From Coxiellaceae bacterium (GTDB lineage: Bacteria > Pseudomonadota > Gammaproteobacteria > Coxiellales > Coxiellaceae): a stretch of 64,000 nt of DNA. This document shows positions 1-9,347 of the stretch, piece after piece (position 1 is the first letter of the stretch; each line of letters opens with the position of its first letter). A program made the translations under genes and the position numbers. Under the pieces are notes generated by a model. The model was not told the origin of the DNA and ran no database searches. It saw only the letters and a program-made list of their open reading frames with translations. The DNA is taken from contig JARGOB010000002.1 in assembly GCA_029212925.1 (NCBI GenBank), forward strand, positions 248,001-312,000. Direction: 5' to 3'.

Positions 1-275
1 GGACGCGGAATCAACACATCGGGCGTCACCTTAAAAGGCAACGACCAAAACTCTTTATGCCCTATGATATACGCCACCGGCTCACCTTTTTGACGGCGAC
101 GCATCCACTGCAATAATTGCGGATCAGGCAACACATCATGTTCAGGGTATGCAAATAAAAAACTGCGTGGCTTTTCTAGCCATGCTGCAATTAAACATTC
201 AGCATCAAGACGTGATGACTCACTAACAGAACTTAAAATTTCAGCGTATTGCGACAATAATAATTTGAGTTGCAC
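1..275 (-). CDS. prmC: Release factor glutamine methyltransferase, N-terminal part (cut by window edge)
   Basis: The minus strand from a GTG at 275 stays open for 91 codons to the window edge. The visible part contains the helical N-terminal domain and the family signature GEPVAYIIGHKEFW, followed by LPFKVTPDVLIPR, which in PrmC leads into the SAM-binding fold. The catalytic NPPY motif lies beyond the edge. PrmC methylates the glutamine of the GGQ loop of release factors RF1 and RF2. It begins 3 bases after the prfA stop, the usual prfA-prmC operon arrangement. The start is inferred from this spacing; GTG is the only start codon near the junction. Confidence 0.9.
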   Translation of the reverse strand, partial: MQLKLLLSQYAEILSSVSESSRLDAECLIAAWLEKPRSFLFAYPEHDVLPDPQLLQWMRRRQKGEPVAYIIGHKEFWSLPFKVTPDVLIPR

Positions 276-278
276 GAT

Positions 279-1367
279 TTAATCCTCAGACAATGCGGCC
301 AATTGCTCGGCTTGTAATTCATGCACTAACGGTTGAATTACATCATCCAATGAACCTTCAATCACTTCGTCTAATTTATATAATGTTAAATTGATACGAT
401 GATCCGTCACACGACCTTGCGGAAAATTATAGGTACGAATACGCTCAGAACGATCACCACTGCCAACCAAACTTTTACGTGCCGCGGCTTGCTCTTTTTG
501 ATGCGCTTCTTGTTCCGCTGCTAATAATCGACTGGATAATAGCGATAACGCACGCGCTTTATTCTTATGTTGTGAACGCTCATCTTGACACTCCACCACA
601 ACACCAGTAGGAATATGCGTAATACGAATCGCTGAGTCAGTTTTATTAACGTGCTGACCACCCGCACCGGAAGCACGGAACGTATCGATACGTAAATCAT
701 TGGGATTAACGTCCACGGCATCCACCTCATCCGCTTCTGGCATAATCGCGACCGTACACGCCGACGTATGTACACGCCCTTGCGATTCAGTCACCGGCAC
801 GCGCTGCACACGATGCGCACCCGACTCAAATTTTAATTGTGAATACACGCCCTGCCCCTCAATACGCGCAATCACTTCTTTATAACCGCCATGCTCACCT
901 TCACTGGCAGACATCACCTCCACCCGCCACTTTCTTTGTTCAGCATAACGCGAATACATACGAAACAAATCACCAGCAAAAATCGATGCTTCATCACCAC
1001 CGGTACCAGCACGCACTTCTAAATACACATTGCGATCATCGTTTGGATCTTTCGGTAATAACAGCACTTGCAACTGCTGCTCTAAATCTTGCTGCTCAGT
1101 CGTCAGTTCTTTTAATTCTTCTTGTGCTAACTCACGCATATCATTGTCTTGCTCATCTGCGATCATTGCATTAGCGTTTCCAATCGCGTCTTTCACTTCA
1201 ACGTAACGCTTAAAACACTGCACCACTGGCTCGAGCTGCGCATACTCTTTACCCAATTCGCGGTAACGATTTTGATCGTTCATCACTTCTGGATCACTGA
1301 GCAAGCCACCCACTTCTTGATAGCGATGAGACAAGTTTTCTAATTTATGGATAAGTGAGGTTTTCAT
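279..1367 (-). CDS. prfA: Peptide chain release factor 1
   Basis: The 362-residue product has normal length for RF1. It shows the peptidyl-transferase loop [15 protein letters not shown] near residue 235, where the GGQ triggers peptide release. The stop-codon-reading tripeptide is PVT near residue 190 ([10 protein letters not shown]), the RF1-type PxT motif that reads UAA and UAG rather than the SPF motif of RF2. It acts in the cytoplasm on terminating ribosomes and is the substrate of the adjacent PrmC. It follows hemA by 9 bases on the same strand, so hemA-prfA-prmC is very likely one operon, as in enterobacteria. Confidence 0.97.
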   Translation of the reverse strand: MKTSLIHKLENLSHRYQEVGGLLSDPEVMNDQNRYRELGKEYAQLEPVVQCFKRYVEVKDAIGNANAMIADEQDNDMRELAQEELKELTTEQQDLEQQLQVLLLPKDPNDDRNVYLEVRAGTGGDEASIFAGDLFRMYSRYAEQRKWRVEVMSASEGEHGGYKEVIARIEGQGVYSQLKFESGAHRVQRVPVTESQGRVHTSACTVAIMPEADEVDAVDVNPNDLRIDTFRASGAGGQHVNKTDSAIRITHIPTGVVVECQDERSQHKNKARALSLLSSRLLAAEQEAHQKEQAAARKSLVGSGDRSERIRTYNFPQGRVTDHRINLTLYKLDEVIEGSLDDVIQPLVHELQAEQLAALSED

Positions 1368-1376
1368 TCTGACTTC

Positions 1377-2618
1377 TTAAATATCAAACAGCTTCTTAAT
1401 GATCAGCAGCTTTTCCATTTCATCCTGATAAGCCGCTTGACGCAATTGAACCGTCGGTTGGTGAATTAATTTATTGGTGATATTACGTGCTAATTCTTGC
1501 ATCACTGTTTCAGGGTCTTTGCCTGCTTGCAGCCTGGCCACCGCTCGCGATAATTCAAATTCGCGCATCTCTACCGCCTTCTGACGATAGCGGCTAATCA
1601 TATCCGCTGCATCAACAACACGCAACTGTTGAATATAGTGTTGTGCATGCTCAGCTGCCAATTGCTCAGCCTGTGCCGCCGCTTCTATACGCGTGGATTC
1701 ATTCTCAAGGATAATTTCTTGCAAATCATCAATATTATACAGATAGACGTTTTCAAGCTCCGTCGCCTGTTTCTCAATATCACGTGGTACCGCTAAATCA
1801 ACCAATAACAATGGGCGATGCTTACGTACTCGCTGTGCTGACTCAATCGCACCCTTGCCTAATATAGGTAATTGACTCGCTGTAGCAGTTACCACAATAT
1901 CAGCTTGTGCCAATTGCTCAGCCACCTCAGGCATCGTTACCAAACGTGCACCAAATTGTTCAGCAAAAGGTTCGGCCTTTAATACTGAACGATTAGCGAC
2001 CGCCATTTGACGTACACCTTGATGGTATAAATGCGTAGCCACTAATTCGTTGGTTTCACTCGCACCGATAAATAACACGCGGCAATTTGATATATCAGCA
2101 AAAATTCGCTTAGCCAACTTCATCACCAAAAAGGCAATACTAATCGCTTGTTCGCCTAATGCCGTTTCACTGCGCACTTGCTTGGATGCTGAAAAAATCG
2201 CTGGGAATAACTGTTGCAAATGACCGCCGACTGAACCGTAATCACAAGCCACTCGATAGGCTTGTTTTACCTGGCCAAAGATTTGTGGTTCACCCAGTAG
2301 CATCGAATCCAAACCAGAAGTCACCCGAATCAAGTGACGCACCGCATCATAACCCGCATGCTGATAACAATGCGTTTGCAATTCATGCGGCTGCAAACCA
2401 TAACGACGCGCTAACCAACCATCCACAGCTGGGTCACCATCACTTGCCGCGATTATCTCTGTTCGATTACAGGTGGAAATTAATACCGCTTCGTTTACTG
2501 CTGGCGTACTAATAAGGTCTTCGAGTGCTTCAACCACACCGGACTTATTCACCGCTAAACGTTCACGTAAATTAATTGCTGCTGTTTTGTGGTTAATACC
2601 ACAAGCCAATATGCCCAT
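1377..2618 (-). CDS. hemA: Glutamyl-tRNA reductase
   Basis: HemA reduces glutamyl-tRNA to glutamate-1-semialdehyde with NADPH, the first committed step of C5-pathway haem synthesis. The 413-residue product has the N-terminal catalytic domain with the nucleophilic Cys50 in STCNRTE, the segment GLDSMLLGEPQIFGQVKQA typical of the family, a Rossmann domain (VLFIGASETNELVATHL) and a helical dimerisation tail. The ATG at 2618 is preceded by a purine-rich AGGCAGGA site. It is divergent from lolB and leads the hemA-prfA-prmC operon; this divergent lolB/hemA arrangement is standard in gammaproteobacteria. Confidence 0.97.
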   Translation of the reverse strand: MGILACGINHKTAAINLRERLAVNKSGVVEALEDLISTPAVNEAVLISTCNRTEIIAASDGDPAVDGWLARRYGLQPHELQTHCYQHAGYDAVRHLIRVTSGLDSMLLGEPQIFGQVKQAYRVACDYGSVGGHLQQLFPAIFSASKQVRSETALGEQAISIAFLVMKLAKRIFADISNCRVLFIGASETNELVATHLYHQGVRQMAVANRSVLKAEPFAEQFGARLVTMPEVAEQLAQADIVVTATASQLPILGKGAIESAQRVRKHRPLLLVDLAVPRDIEKQATELENVYLYNIDDLQEIILENESTRIEAAAQAEQLAAEHAQHYIQQLRVVDAADMISRYRQKAVEMREFELSRAVARLQAGKDPETVMQELARNITNKLIHQPTVQLRQAAYQDEMEKLLIIKKLFDI

Positions 2619-2706
2619 TCCTGCCTCTGTTTATTTGCTGATCAGCGCGGTTATCATAGCTAAAGCATCATTCAATCACAAGATCAGTCATGCTATAGTG
2701 AACCCT

Positions 2707-3327
2707 ATGCCAATCAATCGCCTTTACACTCGCTCTATTATAGCCACTTTGGCTGGAGTTGTGCTATCCGGTTGCGTCAGCTTAACACCACCAACATTGT
2801 CTAAACAGCAAACAGATTACAAAAAAAGCGCACCTTTGACACGCCAACAAAAACTCAGGGCACTGAAATCCTGGAATATTTCAGGGGCGGTCAGCGTTAA
2901 ACAACCACAACGCAGCTTTATTGCACGTTACACCTGGCGCCAAAACAATGGTCACTACACTATCGGCATCCATAGCAACTTAGACCTGGCCAGTGTTAAA
3001 TTAGTCGGCAGCCGCTCAAGGGTCACACTCAGCTCATCTGATGGCAAAGTGGTTAAATCAAATAACCTCAACGCATTAATGCAACAGCAACTCGGTTGGC
3101 GCTTACCAGTAAACAACCTTACCTATTGGATCCGCAGCCTGCCCGCACCTGGCAGCAACAACACCCAATATAATAAGCTGGGTCAAACGAAAAAAATCCA
3201 ACAATCTGGCTGGACTGTTACTTATAGCCGTTACCAACGCATCAACGGATTGGAACTGCCGACATTGATGAATGTCAGCGGCCGCGACTTACAATTACGC
3301 ATCGTCGTAAAACAATGGGACGCATAA
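2707..3327 (+). CDS. lolB: Outer-membrane lipoprotein receptor LolB
   Basis: LolB accepts lipoproteins from periplasmic LolA and inserts them into the inner leaflet of the outer membrane. The start ATG at 2707 gives a 206-residue protein with a clean lipoprotein signal: two arginines, a hydrophobic stretch and the lipobox LSGC with Cys23 as lipidated residue. The rest (LKSWNISGAVSVKQ, FIARYTWRQN, LGWRLPVNNLTYWIRSLP) matches the LolB fold. An upstream in-frame extension would bury the signal peptide, so I reject it. A TTCAAT/TATAGT promoter-like pair (2671-2699) would put the transcript start almost at the ATG. In many gammaproteobacteria ispE follows directly; here it is absent. Confidence 0.92.
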   Translation: MPINRLYTRSIIATLAGVVLSGCVSLTPPTLSKQQTDYKKSAPLTRQQKLRALKSWNISGAVSVKQPQRSFIARYTWRQNNGHYTIGIHSNLDLASVKLVGSRSRVTLSSSDGKVVKSNNLNALMQQQLGWRLPVNNLTYWIRSLPAPGSNNTQYNKLGQTKKIQQSGWTVTYSRYQRINGLELPTLMNVSGRDLQLRIVVKQWDA

Positions 3328-3340
3328 GGACAGAAAAAAA

Positions 3341-3369
3341 TTGACAGATGACCATACAATCTGCAAAAT
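3341..3369 (+). promoter_or_regulatory. Sigma70-type promoter for tRNA-Gln and probably prs
   Basis: A perfect -35 box TTGACA (3341-3346) is separated by 17 bases from CAAAAT (3364-3369), which matches four of six -10 positions. The predicted start near 3376 lies about 30 bases before the mature tRNA 5' end. The strong -35 fits a stable-RNA promoter. Confidence 0.6.
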
Positions 3370-3407
3370 AGCCCTCTGTCGAAATCGGCCGTCAACCGGC
3401 CACATTT

Positions 3408-3482
3408 TGGGGTGTCGCCAAGTGGTAAGGCACGGGGTTTTGATCTCCGCATTCCCAGGTTCGAATCCTGGCACCCCAGCCA
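3408..3482 (+). tRNA. tRNA-Gln, anticodon TTG
   Basis: The 75-base sequence folds as a complete cloverleaf. The acceptor TGGGGTG pairs with CACCCCA, the anticodon stem CGGGG/CTCCG encloses loop TTTTGAT with anticodon TTG, and the T loop is TTCGAAT. The CCA end (3480-3482) is encoded. It lies between lolB and prs; a tRNA-Gln at this site is common in gammaproteobacteria. Confidence 0.96.
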
Positions 3483-3512
3483 TTTTCGCCAACTATCAAA
3501 GGAACAACTCCC

Positions 3513-4457
3513 GTGGCCAACGTTAAAATCTTTTCTGGTAACGCTAATCCCGTCCTAGCTGAACAAGTAGCTAGCAATCTAAACCTCTCTCTCGGCAAAG
3601 CCGAAGTGGGCTGCTTTAGTGATGGCGAAATATGCGTCGAAATCAAAGAAAACGTTCGTGGCCGCGATGTGTTTATTATCCAATCGACCTGCAGGCCCAC
3701 CAATGACAACCTAATGGAACTGGTGATTATGGCCGATGCTCTGCGTCGCGCCTCAGCAGCTAGCATTACTGCGGTTATCCCCTATTTTGGCTATGCGCGC
3801 CAAGACCGTCGCGTACGCTCATCGCGTGTGCCAATTACTGCCAAAGTCGTAGCCGACATGCTAACCAAAGTCGGTATTTCACGCGTCATTACTGTGGATT
3901 TACATGCTGATCAAATTCAAGGCTTCTTCTATACACCAGTGGATAACATCTATGCCAGCTCGGTGATGGTTGAAGACATCCTGGCCAAGAAATTCGCTAA
4001 TATGACCGTCGTGTCACCTGATATAGGCGGTGTTGTACGAGCCCGCGCTTTTGCCAAAAGCCTGAATTGTGACCTAGCCATTATCGACAAACGTCGCCCA
4101 GCCAACAATCAAGTACAAGTGATGAATGTGATTGGTGAGATCGAAAATCGCGACTGCATTATCGCCGATGATATGGTCGATACGGCCGGCACACTGTGCA
4201 AAGCCGCTAATGCCCTCAAAGCACAAGGCGCCTCGAGTGTCACCGCCTACTGCACCCATCCGGTACTATCTGGCGATGCAATCGATAATATTACTCAATC
4301 TGATCTCACCGAAGTGGTTGTATCTGACACCATTCCACTCAGCGAGGCTGCCAAAAACTGCCCTAAGATCCGTCAAGTTTCACTTAACTCATTGATTGCA
4401 GAAACAATTTATCGAGTTAACCAGAAAGAATCAGTCAGCTCAATGTTCGCTGACTAG
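3513..4457 (+). CDS. prs: Ribose-phosphate pyrophosphokinase (PRPP synthetase)
   Basis: Prs makes PRPP from ribose-5-phosphate and ATP for nucleotide, histidine, tryptophan and NAD synthesis. The start is GTG at 3513 with an AAGGA site just upstream. The 314-residue length matches the bacterial class I enzyme. Visible motifs are [13 protein letters not shown], the flexible loop [21 protein letters not shown] and the ribose-phosphate binding loop [11 protein letters not shown]. It is likely cotranscribed with the upstream tRNA-Gln from the promoter at 3341. The usual neighbour ispE is missing. Confidence 0.97.
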   Translation: MANVKIFSGNANPVLAEQVASNLNLSLGKAEVGCFSDGEICVEIKENVRGRDVFIIQSTCRPTNDNLMELVIMADALRRASAASITAVIPYFGYARQDRRVRSSRVPITAKVVADMLTKVGISRVITVDLHADQIQGFFYTPVDNIYASSVMVEDILAKKFANMTVVSPDIGGVVRARAFAKSLNCDLAIIDKRRPANNQVQVMNVIGEIENRDCIIADDMVDTAGTLCKAANALKAQGASSVTAYCTHPVLSGDAIDNITQSDLTEVVVSDTIPLSEAAKNCPKIRQVSLNSLIAETIYRVNQKESVSSMFAD

Positions 4458-4524
4458 CCATTTAGCTCTCTAGCTCCATAGGTAACACTTTTGCGCACGC
4501 TTCATATAAGGAGGCTATTCGCTC

Positions 4525-4552
4525 TTGCATAAGCGGCAATAGCTGTTAAAAT
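4525..4552 (+). promoter_or_regulatory. Putative sigma70 promoter for rplY-pth-ychF
   Basis: TTGCAT (4525-4530) and TAAAAT (4547-4552) are separated by 16 bases in the 161-base gap between prs and rplY. The predicted leader is about 60 bases. No clear terminator hairpin with a T run follows prs, so read-through from prs is also possible. Confidence 0.45.
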
Positions 4553-4618
4553 GCCGAGTTCGGTTTATAGACAACCACCTGAATTATATAAAATGGGTAC
4601 ATTGCCCGGAGAAAAGAC

Positions 4619-5302
4619 ATGTCTAACACATTTGAGCTGAACGCAGAAACACGCGCCAATCACGGTAAAGCAGATAGCCGTCGACTACGCCGCCTGGAAA
4701 ACAAAACCCCAGCGGTTGTATATGGCGGTGGCCAAGATCCTGTATCGTTAACCTTATCGCATAAAGACCTTTCTTTAGCCTTAGAAAACGAAGCGATGTA
4801 CTCGCATATTTTGACATTAAAAATTGATGGCAAAGCAGAGAAAGTGGTACTAAAAGACTTACAACGTCATCCTTACAAACCTGTCATTATGCATGCAGAT
4901 TTCTTACGCATTAAAGCCAAAGAAAAACTGAACATGAACGTGCCTATCCATTACACTAACGAAGAAGAAGCCCCTGGCGTTAAAGAAGGCGGTGTTGCTT
5001 CTCACTTAATGACTGAAGTTGAAATTCGTTGCTTACCAGCTAACTTGCCTGAATACATCGAAGTCAACGTAGCTGAATTGGCAATGGACAGCTCATTACA
5101 CTTATCAGATATCAAATTACCTGAAGGTGTTGAGTTCGCATCAGAATTAACTGAAGACAGCGACCAACCGATCGTTAGCATTCACAAACCACGCGCTGTC
5201 TCTGAAGAAGTGGAAGCCAGTGCTGAAGAAGGTGAAGCAGCTGAAGGCGACGACGCAGCTGGTGATAAAGCAGCTGAAGGCGACGCTGACAACAAGGAAT
5301 AG
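4619..5302 (+). CDS. rplY: 50S ribosomal protein L25/Ctc
   Basis: L25 binds 5S rRNA in the central protuberance of the large subunit. The 227-residue product is the long Ctc form: an N-terminal L25 domain (RANHGKADSRRLRRLENKTPAVVYGG) plus a C-terminal TL5-like beta domain, unlike the short 94-residue E. coli protein. The last 35 residues are a low-complexity acidic tail rich in Ala, Glu, Gly and Asp. A GGAGAAAAG site precedes the ATG. It forms a tight operon with pth (3-base gap) and ychF (3-base gap). Confidence 0.95.
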   Translation: MSNTFELNAETRANHGKADSRRLRRLENKTPAVVYGGGQDPVSLTLSHKDLSLALENEAMYSHILTLKIDGKAEKVVLKDLQRHPYKPVIMHADFLRIKAKEKLNMNVPIHYTNEEEAPGVKEGGVASHLMTEVEIRCLPANLPEYIEVNVAELAMDSSLHLSDIKLPEGVEFASELTEDSDQPIVSIHKPRAVSEEVEASAEEGEAAEGDDAAGDKAAEGDADNKE

Positions 5303-5305
5303 TGA

Positions 5306-5890
5306 TTGGCTGGCAAGCTTAAACTGATTGTAGGCCTCGGCAACCCGGGGCCTGAATATGCACACACCCGCCACAACGTTGGCGCCTGGTTAGTTGACCA
5401 ACTAGCCAATGATTATAACGCGACATTAAAAAAAGAAACCAAGTTTCATGGCTTTGTTGCTAACACACAAATTGGTAACAGCCCTGTGCGCTTAATGATA
5501 CCTAGCACTTACATGAATGACAGCGGCTTAGCCGTTGCCAGCATAGCCAAATTCTATAAAATTGCGCCTGAAGAGATCCTTGTTGCACACGATGAGCTGG
5601 ATTTTGAAGCGGGTGACGTACGCCTAAAAGCAGGCGGCGGTCACGGCGGCCATAATGGCTTGCGCGACATCATTTCACGCCTTGGTAATCAAAAAAACTT
5701 CTACCGCGTACGCATTGGCATTGGCCACCCGGGGGATCGCAACAAAGTCACCGGATACGTATTACACAAACCAACTGCACCAGAAGAACGCAAAATCATT
5801 TCAGGGATTGAAGCCGTAAACGCCTGGATGCCCGACTTAATGCAAGGCGAATTTGAAAAAGCCATGCATGCTCTACACAGCGAGGAATAA
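5306..5890 (+). CDS. pth: Peptidyl-tRNA hydrolase
   Basis: Pth cleaves peptidyl-tRNA released from stalled ribosomes and recycles the tRNA. The product of 194 residues begins at TTG 5306, behind an AAGGA site inside the rplY end, giving MAGKLKLIVGLGNPGPEYAHTRHN. The active-site His of TRHN, the motif HDELDFEAGDVRLK with its Asp, and GGHGGHNGLRDI are all intact. The GTG four bases upstream is out of frame, so TTG is the only start that preserves the beta strand at the N terminus. The rplY-pth-ychF order is conserved in many proteobacteria. Confidence 0.96.
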   Translation: MAGKLKLIVGLGNPGPEYAHTRHNVGAWLVDQLANDYNATLKKETKFHGFVANTQIGNSPVRLMIPSTYMNDSGLAVASIAKFYKIAPEEILVAHDELDFEAGDVRLKAGGGHGGHNGLRDIISRLGNQKNFYRVRIGIGHPGDRNKVTGYVLHKPTAPEERKIISGIEAVNAWMPDLMQGEFEKAMHALHSEE

Positions 5891-5893
5891 CCG

Positions 5894-6985
5894 ATGGGAT
5901 TTAAATGTGGCATCGTTGGCTTGCCCAACGTGGGTAAATCAACTTTATTTAATGCACTCACCAAAGCAGGTATCGAAGCACAGAATTATCCGTTCTGCAC
6001 TATCGAACCGAACGTCGGCATCGTGCCTATTCCCGACGACCGCCTAAATAAAATTGCGGCGATTGCACAATCAAAATCAGTGATCCCTTCTGTTATGCAA
6101 TTCGTTGATATTGCCGGTTTAGTAGAAGGCGCTTCGAAAGGTGAAGGCTTAGGCAATCAGTTTTTAGCCAATATTCGCGAAACACAGGCCATCGCACACG
6201 TGGTGCGCTGCTTTGATAATGATGATGTCACCCACGTGTCTGGCAAAATCGACCCGCTGGCTGATATCGATACAATTAATACCGAACTAGCACTCGCGGA
6301 CTTAGAAGCGGTTGATAAGGCCTTACATAAAATAAACAAAGAGATACGCACCGGACAAAAGAGCGCACAAGCTAAAGGTATTGTATTAGAGAAGCTCAAA
6401 AAGCAGCTCGACCAAGGCTTGCCCGTGCGTGGCTTAGATTTATCGGAAGATGAATTAGAGCTTATTAATCATTATCAATTTCTGACCTCAAAGCCCACCC
6501 TCTATATAGCCAATGTTGATGAAGCTGGCTTACATGGCAATGCGTATGTTGCTGCCGTCACCGAACGCGCCACACAAGAAAACGCAACCGTCGTTAGCAT
6601 TTGTGCTGCGATTGAAGCCGAATTAATTGAACTTGAAGAAGAAGAACAAAGAGAATTTTTAGAAAGCTTAGACTTAACAGAACCTGGGCTCAACCGCGTA
6701 ATCCGTGCCGGTCATGAATTATTAGGCTTACAGAACTACTTCACCTGTGGCCCTAAAGAAGCCCGGGCGTGGACCATTAAAGTGGGCGACAGCGCACCGC
6801 AAGCTGCCGGCGTGATTCATACCGACTTTGAAAAAGGCTTTATTAAAGCTGAAGTCATCGCCTATGAAGATTATGTTGAGTTCAATGGCGAGCAAGGCGC
6901 TAAAGACGCCGGCAAATGGCGCCAAGAAGGTAAAACCTATATTGTTAAAGACGGCGATGTCATTCTATTTCGCTTTAATGTCTAA
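5894..6985 (+). CDS. ychF: Redox-regulated ATPase YchF (Obg-like)
   Basis: YchF/OLA1 proteins are ribosome-associated P-loop NTPases that prefer ATP to GTP and take part in translation and stress responses. The 363-residue product shows P loop GLPNVGKST at the N terminus, the G3 region [20 protein letters not shown], a coiled-coil middle insertion and a C-terminal TGS-like domain ([31 protein letters not shown]). Length and motifs are those of the normal family. It closes the rplY-pth-ychF operon. Confidence 0.96.
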   Translation: MGFKCGIVGLPNVGKSTLFNALTKAGIEAQNYPFCTIEPNVGIVPIPDDRLNKIAAIAQSKSVIPSVMQFVDIAGLVEGASKGEGLGNQFLANIRETQAIAHVVRCFDNDDVTHVSGKIDPLADIDTINTELALADLEAVDKALHKINKEIRTGQKSAQAKGIVLEKLKKQLDQGLPVRGLDLSEDELELINHYQFLTSKPTLYIANVDEAGLHGNAYVAAVTERATQENATVVSICAAIEAELIELEEEEQREFLESLDLTEPGLNRVIRAGHELLGLQNYFTCGPKEARAWTIKVGDSAPQAAGVIHTDFEKGFIKAEVIAYEDYVEFNGEQGAKDAGKWRQEGKTYIVKDGDVILFRFNV

Positions 6986-7077
6986 AACTTAAGACTTCAT
7001 GAGTCAAACGCATATTCTGAGCCAATTATACACAATCAATGGCTTGCGCGACTCTATATAAGTAGGCCCATCAACAG

Positions 7078-7095
7078 GATATATTGAGATATATC
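7078..7095. promoter_or_regulatory. Small inverted repeat upstream of signalling operon
   Basis: GATATAT and ATATATC are perfect 7-base arms around TGAG, 35 bases before the start of the receiver-GGDEF-EAL gene. It may be an operator or part of the AT-rich promoter region; a clear -35/-10 pair is not obvious. Confidence 0.3.
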
Positions 7096-7129
7096 TGCCA
7101 TACTCAATTCACTCGAGGGAGAAATTCTC

Positions 7130-8851
7130 ATGCAAGTGGATGAAATCAAGATATTAATTGTTGATGATAACAGCATAGATAGTGAACTACTCATTAGGTA
7201 TATATCGAAGTCCTTTAACACAGCACAAGCAAAACACACAGCCAATGGCAAAACGGCAATTCAACAGCTAAAAAGCGAAGATTATTCAATCGTATTTATC
7301 GATTACATGCTACCTGACATCTCAGGTTTAGATTTGATTGAAACAATAAATGACATGCAACTACCCTATTTGCCAGTACTCGTCATGGTGACAGGTCAAG
7401 GCAATGAAAAAGTGGCGGTTGAGGCCATGAAGTTGGGCGCTAGTGATTACCTGGTAAAGGCCGATCTTAGTATCGAGACCGTTAGTAGAATTGTACTCAG
7501 TGCCATTGAAAAATCAGCATTAAAAGCACAATTACAAATGACAAAAGATAAAGCTGAATACTTATCTATTCATGATAAATTAACCGGCCTGTATAATCGC
7601 GATTATTTTACTAATAACTTATTCTGCACTTTAGAGCAAAACAATAAACGCAAGACCATGACGATTATTATGTTATTAAACATTGATAATTTTCAAAACA
7701 TTAATAATGTATATGGCCATGATATTGGTGATAGCGTCATTATCCAAATTGCAGGTTTTCTAGAAAATGATATTAATGGCACCAGTGTCGTAGCCAGGCA
7801 TAGTGGCGATGAATTTGTTATTCAACTCGAAAATAATCGTACCACCGAAGATGCGAGCAATATTGCCAAAAAAATACTGCATTACCTGCATAGCAATATG
7901 ATCATAAAAGACCAACGTATAAAAATGTCTTCTAGCATAGGCATCGCGTGCGCACCCAATGCAGGGGATGCTGTAAATTTACTGATGGAAAATGTTGACA
8001 TTGCAATGCATCGCGCAAAAAAAAGCGGTAAGGCAAAATACAGTTTTTACTCAGAAGAATTAGATGCCACCTCGAAAAAAATATTAGATATCGAGATCCA
8101 ATTATCACAGGCCATAGAGAAAAATGAATTATCCATAGTCTATCAGCCCATCATCGACTTAAAAAACAACAAAGTGGTGTCTTTTGAGTCACTATTGAGA
8201 TGGAACAATGATAAATACGGATTTATTCCTCCCGATGAATTTATTGAAATCGCTGAAAAATCACACCTTATAATAGAAATAGGTAATTGGGTAATAGAAA
8301 ATTCGCTGAAAGAATTTGGAGATTTTTGTTCGAATGAAAATGCAAGCTATAACATTTCAATCAACATATCAAGCAACCAGTTAACCAAAGCAGATTCAGC
8401 CAAAAAAATATTGGCATTGATCGATGAAAGTGGGTTTAACAAGAAGCAAATTGTATTCGAATTAACAGAACGTGCCATTATTAATGATTTTGAAAATATC
8501 ATTGAGCAATTTAGGCAACTAACCGCTGCTGGCATCAAAATATACATTGATGACTTTGGCACCGGCAACTCCTCATTAATCGTATTAAATAAATTACCAA
8601 TCACCTGTTTAAAAATTGACAAATCTTTTACCGATAACGTTTTATCTGAGGATTCAGCCAAAGACATCATTTCCAACGTCATTTTATTATCTCATTCGCT
8701 GTCGTTAATCAACGTGATTGAAGGTATTGAACAAAAAGAACAGCTTGAAAAATTAATCGAACTAGGCGGACTGTATGGCCAAGGTTATTTTTTCGCTAAA
8801 CCGATGCCAGTATCTGCACTGCATGATTATATAAAAGGGAGTATCAAGTAG
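7130..8851 (+). CDS. Receiver-GGDEF-EAL response regulator (cyclic di-GMP enzyme)
   Basis: Three domains are visible in 573 residues. A receiver (1-125) has the phosphoacceptor in FIDYMLPDISG. A GGDEF domain follows, with signature SGDEF at residues 225-229 and no RxxD inhibitory site before it. The EAL domain begins with E353-S-L, a conservative change of EAL, and keeps the other catalytic motifs: NISSNQL, ELTERA, IDDFGTG, LKIDKSF and EGIE. It is therefore probably a phosphodiesterase controlled by phosphorylation, with uncertain cyclase activity. A strong GAGGGAGAA site precedes the ATG. It is the first gene of a tightly packed operon with two histidine kinases, which are its likely phosphodonors. 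Confidence 0.9.
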   Translation: MQVDEIKILIVDDNSIDSELLIRYISKSFNTAQAKHTANGKTAIQQLKSEDYSIVFIDYMLPDISGLDLIETINDMQLPYLPVLVMVTGQGNEKVAVEAMKLGASDYLVKADLSIETVSRIVLSAIEKSALKAQLQMTKDKAEYLSIHDKLTGLYNRDYFTNNLFCTLEQNNKRKTMTIIMLLNIDNFQNINNVYGHDIGDSVIIQIAGFLENDINGTSVVARHSGDEFVIQLENNRTTEDASNIAKKILHYLHSNMIIKDQRIKMSSSIGIACAPNAGDAVNLLMENVDIAMHRAKKSGKAKYSFYSEELDATSKKILDIEIQLSQAIEKNELSIVYQPIIDLKNNKVVSFESLLRWNNDKYGFIPPDEFIEIAEKSHLIIEIGNWVIENSLKEFGDFCSNENASYNISINISSNQLTKADSAKKILALIDESGFNKKQIVFELTERAIINDFENIIEQFRQLTAAGIKIYIDDFGTGNSSLIVLNKLPITCLKIDKSFTDNVLSEDSAKDIISNVILLSHSLSLINVIEGIEQKEQLEKLIELGGLYGQGYFFAKPMPVSALHDYIKGSIK

Positions 8852-8852
8852 C

Positions 8853-9347
8853 ATGAGATCAAAAATGGCCTTGGTGCTACTTACCTTGTTTTGTGTCTGC
8901 ATATCAGGGTGTAAACAAGATACAAAAGCAAAAAAAATAGCTGCTGACACTGCCTGGATAAATGCACCAAAACAATTTAGCCCAACCTTAAACGATACAG
9001 CCATGTTCTTTTTTACAAAGAACTGCCCTTCATGTAAAAAAATGATAGGGATCATCAATAAAATACGCAATGACGGTCAAGTAAATGTGATTGGTGTATA
9101 TTCACCGCATCAAAATGCTGCAAACATAGCAAAAATCAAGCATGCGATTAAATCCCAATATAAAGTAAATTTCCCTATTGCTATAGATAGCGATAATAAA
9201 ATTATGCAGCAATATGCCGTTATAGGCTGGCCTACAATTATTGTTATTAATAGTCATGATGAAATTATTGCTAAGATTCAAGGTATAAAATCATATAATT
9301 ATATCCAATCTCTACTACCCACCAGCAGACAAAGAGGTTCAGCATAA
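8853..9347 (+). CDS. Thioredoxin-like lipoprotein
   Basis: The N terminus is a lipoprotein signal with lipobox ISGC (Cys20), placing the protein in the periplasm, membrane-anchored. The mature part (164 residues in total) has a thioredoxin-like fold with active-site motif C58-P-S-C61, preceded by a strand (AMFFFTK), and the cis-proline segment GWPTIIVI, as in TlpA/ResA-type thiol-disulfide proteins. It starts 1 base after the previous stop and shares one base with the next gene, so it is translated with them. Its place between a cyclic di-GMP enzyme and a copper-type receptor kinase suggests redox or metallation service to that receptor (inference). Confidence 0.75.
   Translation: MRSKMALVLLTLFCVCISGCKQDTKAKKIAADTAWINAPKQFSPTLNDTAMFFFTKNCPSCKKMIGIINKIRNDGQVNVIGVYSPHQNAANIAKIKHAIKSQYKVNFPIAIDSDNKIMQQYAVIGWPTIIVINSHDEIIAKIQGIKSYNYIQSLLPTSRQRGSA

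Noticed and set aside
2473-2706. Upstream in-frame extension of lolB
   Set aside because: It lies over the start of hemA and would bury the lipoprotein signal; the ATG at 2707 gives a correct lipobox.
3381-3403. Terminator at GGCCG/CGGCC before tRNA-Gln
   Set aside because: A 5-base stem with no T tract, lying downstream of the predicted tRNA promoter start.
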